Shown: positions 8,717 to 17,812 of the stretch, piece by piece | How the letters are laid out: every line of letters starts with the position of its first letter | Position numbering within the stretch: the stretch's first letter is position 1 | Source of the DNA: Bartonella sp. AU16XJBT | Lineage (GTDB): Bacteria > Pseudomonadota > Alphaproteobacteria > Rhizobiales > Rhizobiaceae | DNA: 64,000 nt | Assembly: GCF_028618665.1 (NCBI RefSeq) | Contig: NZ_JAQITF010000003.1 | Location: 62,001 to 126,000, forward strand | Reading direction: 5' to 3' | Position numbers and translations under genes: made by a program | Notes under the pieces: model-generated | The model's input: only the letters and a program-made list of their open reading frames with translations | Databases searched by the model: none | What the model was told of the DNA's origin: nothing

Positions 8717-9766
8717 TTAAGAAGCAACATGTTTATCCAATTGACGACGCTTAAAACGAATCGAAGAATACAATGCCATTCCAATAATACAGACTCCCAC
8801 AAGTCCTGTTAATACTTCAGGAACTGGTATAATCGTTTGCAGATACATAATCACGGCAAGAACTAAAATTGCATAAAAAGCACCATGCTCCAAATAACGA
8901 TAATGCAACAATGTCCCTGACTCGACCAACATAATTGTCATAGAACGAACATAAAATGCACCGATACCAAGACCAATTGCGATAATAAAAAGGTTGTGTG
9001 AAAAAGCAAAAGCTCCAACCACACCATCGAAAGAAAAACTCGCATCAAGAACTTCTAAATAAAGGAACGCCCCTAGTCCCCCTTGAGCCACGCTCGTCAA
9101 AGTCTTTTTAGGAGCATCTAAGAGATGACCGACAACTTCAACACCTATAAAAGTCAAAAGCCCATAAAGGGCTGCTAATAAAAAAGTGACTTTATCTTCC
9201 GCAACAATCTGCCCTGACACGAATAAGATCAAAATCAAAACAATTGCAATATCAATCCCAACAAGCGCCCCAAACTTTTGAGCAGGTCTCTCTATAACAT
9301 TAAGCCAATGCACCTCTTTTTCAGAATCAAAAAAATATTTTAAGCCAACCATCATAAGGAAAGTTCCTCCAAAAGCGGCAATTCCCATATGCGCATCGGT
9401 TAAGACTTCAGCATATAGATGTGGTTCCCCTATCGCTAATTTAACTGCCGCAATTGGATTAATTCCAACAGCAACGACAACCACCAACAAAGGAAAAACA
9501 ATCCGCATCCCAAATACAGCAATCAAAATACCCCATATAAGAAAACGACGACGCCATAACGGATTCATTCTACTAAGAACACGTGCATTGATAATAGAAT
9601 TATCAAAAGATAAAGAAATTTCCAAAACCCCTAAAACACAGCAAATAAAAAAATATTTAAGAAAACCAGTAATGCTTCCCGTTTCAAACCAACCAATAGC
9701 CCCTCCTAAAAAGACACCAATAATCGTGAAAAAAAAAGCAAAACCAAAATAGCGTAACAGGGCCAT
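8717..9766 (-). CDS. DUF475 (TerC-superfamily) integral membrane protein
   Basis: This polytopic membrane protein has about 349 residues and eight or nine hydrophobic helices. The pattern VLEISLSFDNSIINARVL in helix 2 and LDASFSFDGVVGAFAF later gives two acidic FDN/FDG motifs typical of the TerC/DUF475 group, which is thought to move or bind metal ions. A GAGGA site six bases upstream favours the ATG at 9766 over the one at 9772. The gene is monocistronic, with its 3' end facing pncA. The substrate is unknown. The family is confident; any role in tellurite or metal homeostasis is only family inference. Confidence 0.88.
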   Translation of the reverse strand: MALLRYFGFAFFFTIIGVFLGGAIGWFETGSITGFLKYFFICCVLGVLEISLSFDNSIINARVLSRMNPLWRRRFLIWGILIAVFGMRIVFPLLVVVVAVGINPIAAVKLAIGEPHLYAEVLTDAHMGIAAFGGTFLMMVGLKYFFDSEKEVHWLNVIERPAQKFGALVGIDIAIVLILILFVSGQIVAEDKVTFLLAALYGLLTFIGVEVVGHLLDAPKKTLTSVAQGGLGAFLYLEVLDASFSFDGVVGAFAFSHNLFIIAIGLGIGAFYVRSMTIMLVESGTLLHYRYLEHGAFYAILVLAVIMYLQTIIPVPEVLTGLVGVCIIGMALYSSIRFKRRQLDKHVAS

Positions 9767-10130
9767 GATCATTCCTCAAAGTTTATTTTCTAATTCATCT
9801 ACAGCAGACAAATAGTGCAAATCAAAAGCTTGTATCTCTTTAAAGTTGCATCTCTTAATGCAGAGGTGTATAGAATATATATGGTAAAGTTACATGAAAA
9901 TTTTCTCAAAAAAAGCAAGAGACAAATGCAGTAAACAAAGAATTTTGTTTTGAGATGAATATTAATCGTCAATTACAATAAGTGAAAGATTGTTTTCTAT
10001 CCATTAAAATAAAAAAATAAAGAAAAATTAAAACGATGAATATTGACATTATGTCATAGAATATTAATACATAGTGTGCTTTTATTATTTAATGATTTAT
10101 ACCATGATGATTTACCGAGGGAGATAATTC
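9767..10130. other. Divergent regulatory region between DUF475 gene and XRE gene
   Basis: No gene. It should hold promoters for both divergent genes; a clear promoter/operator candidate for the XRE gene is listed separately at 10043-10070. Confidence 0.5.
10043..10070 (+). promoter_or_regulatory. Candidate promoter with overlapping palindrome
   Basis: TTGACA at 10043-10048 and TAATAC at 10065-10070 are 16 bases apart and resemble a sigma-70 promoter. The perfect palindrome TGACATTATGTCA (10044-10056) overlaps the -35 box. Its placement fits autorepression by the XRE protein encoded 60 bases downstream. Confidence 0.45.
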
Positions 10131-10670
10131 GTGGCACGTCCTGAAACTGAATCAAAAACCATATTTGGAAAACGTTTACGTTATGTACGTCTTGCTTTAG
10201 GCGATCCATCGCGTGAAACTTTAGCTAAAAGTTTTAGCATGACAAAAAATTCCATTGCTTTTTATGAGCGTGGAGAGAGAGAACCCAATCTTAGTGTCTT
10301 ACAAACATACCGCACGTTATATGGTGTCAACATTAATTGGCTTTTAACCGGACAAGGAAAAATGTTTGACGCCGAATATACAAAAGGTGATTTTGACTGG
10401 AATTATTTTATTAAAAAAATTGAGGGGCTAGAAGAAACACTTGCCAATAGTGATCGTAATGAAAAACTAAATCAAGAAAAAATTGACAGCTCTTATGAAA
10501 AATTGCAGCAATATTTGTCAAGACAAGGTTTATCAAATGGCCTTAACCCTAAAACTGCAACTTCTCTGATCGATATGAAAGCCAAAATGGCTAATTCTTA
10601 TACCCTTAGCTTATTCATTGATTTACTCATTCGAAGCGTATCCCAAAAAGAAGTTATAGCTAGTCAATAA
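10131..10670 (+). CDS. XRE-family transcriptional regulator
   Basis: This DNA-binding regulator of 179 residues starts at GTG. A lambda-repressor-like helix-turn-helix is at about residues 10-70 (GKRLRYVRLALG, then SMTKNSIAFYERGEREPNLS, then YGVNINWLLTGQGKMF). That last phrase is typical of phage C1/C2-type repressors. The C-terminal half is charged and helical (EGLEETLANSDRNEKLNQEK), probably for oligomerisation, with no peptidase motif. A GAGGGA site lies seven bases before the GTG. It stands alone, possibly a prophage leftover, and a long stem-loop follows its stop. The regulated genes are unknown. Confidence 0.85.
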   Translation: MARPETESKTIFGKRLRYVRLALGDPSRETLAKSFSMTKNSIAFYERGEREPNLSVLQTYRTLYGVNINWLLTGQGKMFDAEYTKGDFDWNYFIKKIEGLEETLANSDRNEKLNQEKIDSSYEKLQQYLSRQGLSNGLNPKTATSLIDMKAKMANSYTLSLFIDLLIRSVSQKEVIASQ

Positions 10671-10709
10671 ACGTCTATTTCAAAAGAGAAAACAAGAAAT
10701 AATTAAGAG

Positions 10710-10754
10710 CCACCAGTATGGAGAAAAGTATTTTTCCTTTATCCATGCTGGTGG
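10710..10754. terminator. Long stem-loop after XRE gene
   Basis: CCACCAGTATGGA pairs with TCCATGCTGGTGG (one G-T wobble, 13 bp), enclosing a second small AAAAG/CTTTT pairing. It lacks a clear T run on either strand, so it may be a transcript-stabilising hairpin rather than a classical terminator. Confidence 0.5.
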
Positions 10755-11056
10755 AAGTTTGTGTGCTCTATAAAAGTTATACTATAAAAGAAAAATATTT
10801 TTATTGTAAATAAACGTATAGTGTCATTAAATTAAAAAAAATAATTTTATAGTATAAAATTCTCATTCATATCTTATTGACAAGAAATTTTTTCTTGTTA
10901 AAAGGATAATAGCTCTCATAGAAATTATTTTTTAAGGTCAGAAAATTTAAGGGGAATATATTGACGACTTCCTATAGAGACATACATTAGTATTCGTAAA
11001 TGGGTTAGTTGAGTATTTATCCTGAAAATTATCAGCTATTTTATGAGGTGAGAAAC

Positions 11057-11236
11057 ATGTATTTTGAGGTGTTTCAAGGAGTTCACAATCAATGGTACTG
11101 GCGTTTAATCTCAGGAGATGCACAAAAAATTGCTTTTTCTAGTAAAGGGTATCCAACAAAACAAGATATCCTCATGAATATTGAACAAATCAAAGAAATT
11201 ACCCATAAAGCTCTTATTAAAGAACTCCAGTCTTAA
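11057..11236 (+). CDS. DUF1508 (YegP-like) small protein
   Basis: This 59-residue single-domain protein has one DUF1508 unit. YFEVFQGVHNQWYWRLISGD gives the family's F-x-x-x-x-x-G-x-x-x-W-R-L pattern, followed by IAFSSKGYPTKQDILMNIEQ, the usual S-E-G-Y-x-x-K-x-x-x-x-x-x-I block. A frame open upstream would begin at TTG 11009, but GAGGTG seven bases before the ATG at 11057 and the domain boundary decide for 11057. Some relatives carry two tandem units; this one has a single copy. The cellular role of the family is not established. Confidence 0.75.
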   Translation: MYFEVFQGVHNQWYWRLISGDAQKIAFSSKGYPTKQDILMNIEQIKEITHKALIKELQS

Positions 11237-12017
11237 CATTCTTCACCATTAAGATAAGAGTTCAGTTTGTATAATGGGATTTTGGGCTATGTTTTTGTAA
11301 TGAATAAAAGTGACTGATTTTTTCTCAGTGAAAGAAATTTTTTTGTGTTACTTTTAATACGTGTAAGTGAAAGTTAAATTTTCGCAGGGTGTATGTTTAT
11401 TTTCAAATATAATTGAGTTTTGATAGCATTTATCAAGCAGTAAATCCCTCAAGTCCTGTATTTTTCATAAAACAAACACCTATGAAGAGAAAACAAAGCA
11501 TAATTTAGGAATGTAATTGCTTTCTCAGATATCAATATCTTTTACGTTCATCTTCCTATTCTGTATCGGATAATCATAACTGACTTATCGCCTTCGCCTT
11601 CATAAAAAACAAATATTTCTTTCTATTATCATGAAATTTTTTACGCCTATTCCTTGAAACTATCGCAGCATTATACCTAAAATCTAAAAGGAACGCGCAA
11701 AATTGTTTTCTACAATAATATAAATCACCATAACAATTGCTGGATCGTATAGATACCCTTTACTAATACCCCTAAGCTATAAACTGAGGCATCACCATAA
11801 ACTTTTATTTTGACCGCCAACGACTAGCTTTCTATCAACTGTAACGATTTTATAAACTATAGAACAGAGTAAACTCGAATATTCTCTTCCTATACAATCT
11901 CTCCACGAACACTTATAATAGACTTCATGAAAGTCATGTCTCTCTCATTATTTCCAATCTTTCTAACACATCTCCAAATCTTTTAATGCATAAATTCGAT
12001 ACAAAATATGAATACAA
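11237..12017. other. Gene-poor intergenic stretch
   Basis: I see no gene: AT-rich, stops in every frame, and no convincing ribosome-binding site with a start. It separates the DUF1508 gene from a minus-strand phage-like ORF. Confidence 0.5.
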
Positions 12018-12329
12018 TCACTCTTTATCACCTTCAGATTTAAGCACTTTTTGATATTTCTTTTCGTTTTCTTCATATTGCTTAATTCGTTTTTTCAGTT
12101 TTTCAATTGCTTGATCGCGTCTTTTAATCACCATATTTTGCTCTCTAAGAACTCTATCTCGTTCTTCAGTCATCTTCATAGAATCCCTTAAAAACTCATG
12201 CTTTATCCTTCTGGATTCCTCTTTTAGAGCTTTAATTTGACTGCGATAATATAAAGCAAACCGAAATATAAACCCGCTGAACAACAAAACAACGATCATT
12301 GCTCCCAATAAAATTTCGTTTATACTCAT
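12018..12329 (-). CDS. Small membrane-anchored coiled-coil protein
   Basis: This 103-residue protein has one N-terminal transmembrane helix (residues 5-27, ILLGAMIVVLLFSGFIFRFA). A highly charged heptad-like coiled coil then runs to the end (ALKEESRRIKHEF, REQNMVIKRRDQAIEKLKKR). The sequence before the ATG on the minus strand has a GAGAGGAG site. This architecture is common in small phage or plasmid membrane proteins and in spanin-like lysis accessories, but no specific family is recognised. The neighbours (XRE genes, a broken hexapeptide-repeat gene) suggest prophage remains. Confidence 0.6.
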   Translation of the reverse strand: MSINEILLGAMIVVLLFSGFIFRFALYYRSQIKALKEESRRIKHEFLRDSMKMTEERDRVLREQNMVIKRRDQAIEKLKKRIKQYEENEKKYQKVLKSEGDKE

Positions 12330-12505
12330 TTTGATCTCCTCTCATTGCCGCTCAAGTGATCATCTTAAGCAATTTATTTTGTTTCATTCTCTATCAAAAA
12401 AGAAGGCAATAAACTCCATATTCCAAGTGCGAATAATCACCCTCGGCATTCGTATTTTCTCCATTAAAACATTGATAAATGACGCAAAAAACACCCTGAA
12501 AGCGG

Positions 12506-13188
12506 CTAAATCCACACGCCCACACCAATTATTTGCGACATATTTATTGATCCAAAATATAAAAAATAAGGGACTTCCAACAAAACGAACAACGTGATAA
12601 AATCAATACACGCCTTCCCCGAAACATTCCCATTTTCCTCTTTTACGCCATATGGAATATGGCTGTATGTGGAATTTTTTTCATTATTACAAAGATCTTC
12701 AGCGTCACAAAGCACAGCTTTTCTGTAAAGTTTTACCTTCCCACAAATCTTTACATCACCGCAAACCAAAACATTATTATAAACACGAGCCTTTCTATAA
12801 TCAAAAGTATTACGACAAACTTCAATATATTGAGCATTCAAAATTTGACCCAAAACGACTACATTAGTGTAAACATATGCCTCTCCACTCATATTCAAAT
12901 GACAATAAAGTCCTCCCCTCTCATAAACATGCAAATTCTTGTCCCCCCTAGACGACCATATATTAGCGCATTGCCATAAACAAAAATATCCTCAAAAACA
13001 CAGACTTTATTATAAACCGTCGTGTCATCAAAAGCACACCCATCCTCATAGAAGCATTGGTCGCGGATATCCCATTCCAGCAAACAACCACCTTCATGCT
13101 TCAAATTATTTTTGTGTTCTATAAAAACACCAAAATCATTTTTTTTGATATTTCTAAAGTTTTTTAACGTACACATACGACATACCAT
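12506..13188 (-). pseudogene. Frameshifted hexapeptide-repeat (YdcK-like) protein
   Basis: Two overlapping minus-strand frames (12895-13188 and 12506-12934) together read as one protein. The N-terminal part has the typical opening KKNDFGVFIEHKNNLKHEGG, followed by left-handed beta-helix-type repeats (FVYGNALIYGRL, then RKARVYNNVLVCGDVKICGK). The break falls at a G6 run on the minus strand (12949-12955 region): a seventh G would join the frames. The repeats are eroded (many V/G/A positions replaced) and the C-terminus ends in unrelated hydrophobic sequence. This looks like decay rather than a simple on/off switch. Related repeat proteins are common in Bartonella phage-like islands. Confidence 0.6.
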
Positions 13189-13635
13189 CTGATAGTGACC
13201 TAATTTATTACAATAAAAAAGAAATGAGCATTTTAAACTTATGAATTTATGTTTTTTTCTACAACCACAATCTTGTCTCTTGAGACTGTAAAGCTTCGTT
13301 ATATGCTCCCATACCGACTTAACGCAGAATTTTTTACAAATGCTGATGTTGGGGTATATCTTGATTTATAATGCTGCTACGTATACTATCACAGCGAAAT
13401 CTCATGAACACACGCGTGCGTATCACTGTTTCTGGTAGACGCAGTGATTTCTCTACAACCGTGAAACTAAGGAACCATTTTTATTGATTCGAATCTAAAA
13501 GTGTATGGGGACATTTTGTTATTAGTTAAAAACAACTCTATATGCTTCATTAGCGAAGAGCTACGCATGGATATTTTCACGCTCCTTGTATCATATATTC
13601 TGGATTCGCGATGCAATATTAACGCTATAGCGTAA
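13189..13635. other. Intergenic region upstream of XRE gene
   Basis: No gene is seen. It contains several short inverted repeats (for example ATCACTG with CAGTGAT near 13422-13455) and, at its end, the palindrome listed at 13622-13633. Confidence 0.45.
13622..13633. promoter_or_regulatory. Palindromic operator candidate ACGCTATAGCGT
   Basis: A perfect 12-base palindrome 20 bases before the XRE start codon. It is nearly identical to ACGCTAAAGCGT at 14103-14114 in front of the convergent partner gene. The matched pair strongly suggests binding sites of the XRE protein. Confidence 0.55.
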
Positions 13636-13653
13636 ATGTGTAAAGGTCTAAAA

Positions 13654-13968
13654 ATGACAAAGACTGAAAAAGATTGGTTCCAACGCTTAATTGAATTAAT
13701 AAAGAGTGACGGACGAACGATGATCGAAATAAGCAGAGCAGCAGGCTGTGGACAAAACTATGTCCAACAAATGATAAAAGGAGGAAAGAGACCTTCAGTC
13801 GATAAACTTATGGCTATTCTAAATACACTCGGAAATGCTAGCGCCATATATGTCATAACCGGCTTCAATATCTCCGATGAAGACTTAAAACTTATAGCTT
13901 TGATTTCGTCTGGAGATAAAAAGAAGATTGAAGCTTTAAATGTTCTGTTGAATGAGGAGCAGTTGTAG
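13654..13968 (+). CDS. Small XRE-type helix-turn-helix protein
   Basis: This protein has 104 residues from the ATG at 13654, chosen because AAAGG lies seven bases upstream; an in-frame ATG at 13636 lacks such a site. The helix-turn-helix is in the first 65 residues (MIEISRAAGCGQNYVQQMIKGGKRPSVDKL). A short acidic tail follows (SSGDKKKIEALNVLLNEEQL), of the kind seen in phage or mobile-element regulators. Its 3' end overlaps a convergent 60-residue gene by 77 bases. Palindromes sit before both genes. Function is likely autoregulatory control of the pair. It could be an antitoxin-like or prophage regulator. Confidence 0.75.
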   Translation: MTKTEKDWFQRLIELIKSDGRTMIEISRAAGCGQNYVQQMIKGGKRPSVDKLMAILNTLGNASAIYVITGFNISDEDLKLIALISSGDKKKIEALNVLLNEEQL

Positions 13969-14074
13969 AATTTTCTACTCTATCCAATATCGCTTGCTTT
14001 TGAGACGTCGATAAAGACTCCCATTTCACAATAATATCCGATAAAGCCGCCTCAAATTTTTCATCATTCTTCAT
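13892..14074 (-). CDS. Small acidic/helical partner protein, convergent with XRE gene
   Basis: This protein has 60 residues from the ATG at 14074, preferred over 14095 because GGAG is seven bases upstream. The sequence (MKNDEKFEAALSDIIVKWES, then TSQKQAILDRVEN) is helical and charged at first, then low-complexity. I recognise no family. Its 3' 77 bases are antisense to the XRE coding sequence, which is unusual for unrelated genes. The ACGCTAAAGCGT palindrome sits just upstream, next to a TATATAGT -10-like element, so the XRE protein may repress it. Confidence 0.5.
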   Translation of the reverse strand: MKNDEKFEAALSDIIVKWESLSTSQKQAILDRVENSTTAPHSTEHLKLQSSFYLQTKSKL

Positions 14075-14102
14075 AGTCATACTCCATATTGTCAAACTAT
14101 AT

Positions 14103-14114
14103 AACGCTAAAGCG
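14103..14114. promoter_or_regulatory. Palindromic operator candidate ACGCTAAAGCGT
   Basis: It differs at one central base from the 13622-13633 palindrome. On the minus strand it lies immediately before a TTATATAGT -10-like element, about 30 bases from the partner gene's start. Confidence 0.55.
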
Positions 14115-15741
14115 TTTAAACATATCTCATACCTTAGAAAAAAATATTTGCAATAGGCAGTATGGAAGCAATTGTGTACAAACTTATTTTATGAAATCAG
14201 ATAAAATTCTATGAGTTATGTACCATGATGAAACAGAAAGCATCGCTCGATCCAGACCTTCTTATGAAAATTGGTATGATCTATCAACAACGCGAATAAT
14301 GTTACGCAAATCTTGTGATTCGGGCCAATAACAAATTAGTGTGAAAATATCTCTGAAGATACTCCTGAACTCTTTATAAGAGAACACGAAAAAGCTTATT
14401 TCAAAAGAAATAATATATCACAATTTTATTCTACATAGCACCATCTATGTTTTTTAAACAATATTGCAAAGCAAGGATATAACAATGTTATAGGAATAAG
14501 TTCTTATAAACAGCCGCGTCCCCTAAAACCCTGTAATGCATTTACAAGGCAACCTCCCCTCTAAAAACACTTTTTAAATACTGATTCGTTATCATGAATA
14601 AAAATGGCGATGTTTAAAAAAATAAAATAAATCATCACTCATGATCTCCGTACGTAAATTGTATGTAGATTTACAACAAGGAAAAAATTTTCTCACGTAA
14701 ATGAAAAATGATTATCTTCGAAGAAGAAGAGTACTTTTCCAACAAGAAATCACTTCCCCTGCCAATTATTTTGCAGAAAAGAGAAAACTCTTTTCACAAT
14801 CAATAGGAAAAAATTTTAGCAATACCAAAAAAGAGCAAGTTTTACCGAAATACTGCCAATGCTTTATGAGCGTAAAATCAAAAAAAGACCTTGTGACTTC
14901 AATAACAATTTGAATGACATAAGAAATATAATTTGAGCATTAGGTAGAAAACGCACAATGGTAAAGAGGTACCATTTTAATGAACTTTCCAATATTGCAG
15001 AAAATATTCTTACAGAATAATAAAACACCTATCACAGTAAAATTTGGATAACATAAGGCACCACCCACAATCCCTCAATTGGGATCTCAAAGGACGATTG
15101 ATCAAATTCTTTTTAGAAAACACTCCACCGCCCCTATAAACAATACGTTTCAAAAATCAGAAAAAACTTTTTTCATGAAAAAAATATCAACAAATATTAC
15201 TATGATTACGCCCATAACTCCTATGAAGGTCTATAGATCATATCCTTTCATATACAATATTTTATCATGATGATGTTATTCGAACATCTCAAAATCGTAA
15301 AGATCATTCAAAGAAAGCGGGTTCACACTCACCATTTTTCGGGATGTTTGTTATAAACGCGCACAACGTTTAGCATTGATTCTATTGAGGGCAGTCCATT
15401 TGGCAGAACAAGCACAAATAAACTCATCTCATGAAAATATTAAGCCCTTGTTATGAAGAACATCACACAGAAAAAATAAAAAACAACGTATGAATTAAAA
15501 ACGTAAACAGAAACACATATCAAATTAATCCAGATGCTCTAATGTTGCAAATGAAAGCATTTCTTTGATGAGACTAAAAAGTATATCATCACTTTATATA
15601 TTAAAATGACTGATAGAAAAACACTGCAAAAAAATGACAAAAGAATTTAGAACAAACGGAGAAATAAGCCAAAAGAACGAAGGATGTAGAATCCCCAAAC
15701 TTTTACTAAACTAATCATTTTCCTATTGGACAATTCCCTAT
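14115..15741. other. Gene-poor stretch with weak ORFs and debris
   Basis: No convincing gene. A 70-codon frame at 14701-14913 (RRRRVLFQQEITSPANYF) lacks a good ribosome-binding site. A frame near 15335-15455 (YKRAQRLALILLRAVHLAEQ) has no start and looks like a protein fragment. A 24-codon frame at 14225-14299 is similarly remnant-like. This is consistent with old prophage decay. Confidence 0.45.
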
Positions 15742-15818
15742 TGGTGGGCCCGGAGGGACTCGAACCCCCAACCAAGCGGTTATGAGCCGCTGGCTCTAAC
15801 CAATTGAGCTACAGGCCC
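15742..15818 (-). tRNA. tRNA with CAT anticodon, probably tRNA-Ile2
   Basis: This 77-nt cloverleaf includes an encoded CCA. Acceptor GGGCCTG pairs with CGGGCCC, and the T-arm GGTTCGAGTC is present. The anticodon loop is CTCATAA. The anticodon is CAT, but the GGGCCTG acceptor and CTCATAA context resemble the lysidine-modified isoleucine tRNA rather than elongator Met, which is present separately at 46996. Confidence 0.9.
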
Positions 15819-15986
15819 CACACAGGTGGTCTCTCTCTAAACTAAAATGCTCTATGATACAAGAGCTGACTTAGATTATAACCCATCTTTTTCTCTTTTC
15901 TATTGGTTTTTTTTCTAATGCCCTAATTTCTTTACAAGAACTCTCAAAAATGAGAGAGTAATAATGACAAATGAAAAGGAATAGAT

Positions 15987-16718
15987 ATGATAGAAAAGAA
16001 AATTCAACCACTGAAGAGTTTTTTGGTTAAAATAGCTCTATTAACATTCACACTCTTAGCCGCTTCATTGACTGTCGTACATGCTTATGCTGAAGAAAAT
16101 AAAAGAGATGCAACGATTACAGTGACTGCAATCGGAGAAAGTCAAGCTGCACCGGATATGGCAATTATTAATCTTGCCGTTATTACGGATGACAAAACGG
16201 CTCAAAAAGCATTAGCTTCCAATAATAAATCTATGAATGATATTATAAATGCCTTTAAAAATAATGGCATCCACGCAAATGATTTACAAACATCAGGTTT
16301 ATCTATTTATCAGTCGTCCCACGAAAAAAAGAATAATGAAAAACTCTATCACGTTTCAAATTCTTTAACTGTACGCATTCGTGATCTTAGCAATGCTGGT
16401 AAAATCTTTGATCAAGCCATGGCACTGGGAATTAATTCAGTGAATGGTATTACTTTTACCAACGCAGATACAAAGCCATTTTATCAAGAAGCACGTAAAA
16501 AAGCCATTACTGAAGCCATTGAAAAAGCGCAAACAATAGCACAAGCTGCCGACTTAAAATTAGGAAAAATTATTGAAATCAATGAAAAAGATGATTACTA
16601 CCGCCCAACACCGCGTCTCATGAGTAGAGCAGCAGATGCAAGCTACGCAGATACAAATTTTGCAGGGGGTGAATTAAATTATAATGTGAGTGTCACTGTC
16701 GTCTTTGCGATCGATTAA
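15987..16718 (+). CDS. SIMPL-domain periplasmic protein (BP26/OMP28-like)
   Basis: This exported protein of 243 residues has a signal peptide at 1-35 (positive start, hydrophobic ALLTFTLLAASLTVV, HAYA cleavage site). A single SIMPL/DUF541 domain follows, opening ATITVTAIGESQAAPDMAII, with ITFTNADTKPFYQEARKKAI centrally and LNYNVSVTVVFAI as the final strand. The Brucella homologue BP26/OMP28 is an immunodominant periplasmic antigen that forms ring-like assemblies; its biochemical role is unsettled. AAGGA lies six bases before the ATG. Short inverted structures after the gene separate it from the convergent YcgN-family gene. Confidence 0.9.
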   Translation: MIEKKIQPLKSFLVKIALLTFTLLAASLTVVHAYAEENKRDATITVTAIGESQAAPDMAIINLAVITDDKTAQKALASNNKSMNDIINAFKNNGIHANDLQTSGLSIYQSSHEKKNNEKLYHVSNSLTVRIRDLSNAGKIFDQAMALGINSVNGITFTNADTKPFYQEARKKAITEAIEKAQTIAQAADLKLGKIIEINEKDDYYRPTPRLMSRAADASYADTNFAGGELNYNVSVTVVFAID

Positions 16719-16747
16719 AACACCAACCATTGTATAAAATACTCATA

Positions 16748-17221
16748 TCACTGGCCTTCACATAGAAGACCAGTAATATGAGTGAGATAATCTTCTTCAG
16801 ATGATAATTCGTCTTCGTAGATCTCTATATATCCACGAGCAGAAATATATGCTTTATGCACCGTTTGACAATCTCCTGATACCAATGGATGCCACCATGG
16901 GAGATCTTTTCCTTCATAAATTAATTTATAAGCGCAACTTTCTGGAAGCCAACGCACCGTTTTAACGGTTGTAATGTCTAACGATATACAATCTGGTACA
17001 ATTGATTTACGATGACCATAGTCTCGACACTGGCAAGTTTCCCCATCTAAAAGACGACAAGCAATACTGGTTGCATAAAGATCACCCGTATCATCATCCT
17101 CAACTTTGTGGAGACAACAACGACCACAGCCATCACAAAGACTCTCCCACTCAGCGAAGGAAAATTCTTCTAATTTTTTTACTTTCCAAAAAGGAAGTTC
17201 TCCACTCATAAACTCAGGCAC
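16748..17221 (-). CDS. YcgN-family cysteine-cluster protein (UPF0260)
   Basis: This small cytosolic protein of 157 residues has the family cysteine cluster CDGCGRCCLHK near residue 30, followed by CRLLDGETCQCRDY and PDCISL. It also has the characteristic WLPESCAYKLIYEGKDLPWWHPLVSGD region. The Cys pattern implies metal (probably zinc or Fe-S) binding, but the activity of UPF0260 is unknown. The start is GTG at 17221; an in-frame ATG five codons later (MSGELPFWK) is possible. Convergent with the BP26-like gene. Confidence 0.85.
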   Translation of the reverse strand: MPEFMSGELPFWKVKKLEEFSFAEWESLCDGCGRCCLHKVEDDDTGDLYATSIACRLLDGETCQCRDYGHRKSIVPDCISLDITTVKTVRWLPESCAYKLIYEGKDLPWWHPLVSGDCQTVHKAYISARGYIEIYEDELSSEEDYLTHITGLLCEGQ

Positions 17222-17812
17222 ACCTTTTTTAATGAAGACGATCGATAAAAAAGAAAAAAGAAAAAATTTCTATAAATTCATCTATTTCTGTCTCTTAAAA
17301 AGATTCAACTCAATGCGTATTTCATACAATTTTCTTAAAATCTATCTGAAGAAAAAGCGAATATTCAAAAAATAGCGCATATAAATGAACATAATCTATT
17401 GAAAAATTCCTTTGTCAATCGACAAAGAATAAAATGCGTCACCTAAAATGATAAAATAATTCTGCAAAGAATAACCTTTCTCATCAAAAAGACAGTACGC
17501 TGCACTATAAGTTTATTCTTGAGATATCCCATCTCTTAAAAAAAACGACTCTAGGCAAAATAATATTTTATCGTTCATTTCTTGAAAGCCCCTCCTTTAC
17601 TCTCTACTCCATAACTACCCTTTGCCCTATATCTGTTCTTTTGAGACCGAGAGAAGTACAAAGCGCCAAAGCTACGAAAAACGTTAAATATCGCAAACTT
17701 TCTAGATTATTCAAAGTCTTCCCATTTTTTTCTTAAAAAAAGCATCCAAGTATACAAGCCCCCCTCCATGAAGAAGAAAGAGGGAACAATTAAAATGCAC
17801 CAATTCTTTTAT
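17222..17812. other. Intergenic stretch without gene
   Basis: AT-rich with no coding signal. It lies between the rpoD 3' end and the YcgN-family promoter. A weak inverted repeat CCCTCC-ATGAAG-like near 17760 may end rpoD, but it is not convincing. Confidence 0.4.

Noticed and set aside
12331-13124. Plus-strand ORFs opposite the hexapeptide-repeat pseudogene
   Set aside because: They are His/Tyr/Lys-rich shadows of the repeats on the minus strand, without starts or family features.
14701-14913. 70-codon plus-strand ORF
   Set aside because: No ribosome-binding site, no family, and surrounded by debris; recorded only in the gap entry.
15742-15818. Calling this tRNA elongator or initiator Met
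   Set aside because: The acceptor stem and CTCATAA loop fit tRNA-Ile2, and elongator Met is clearly present at 46996.
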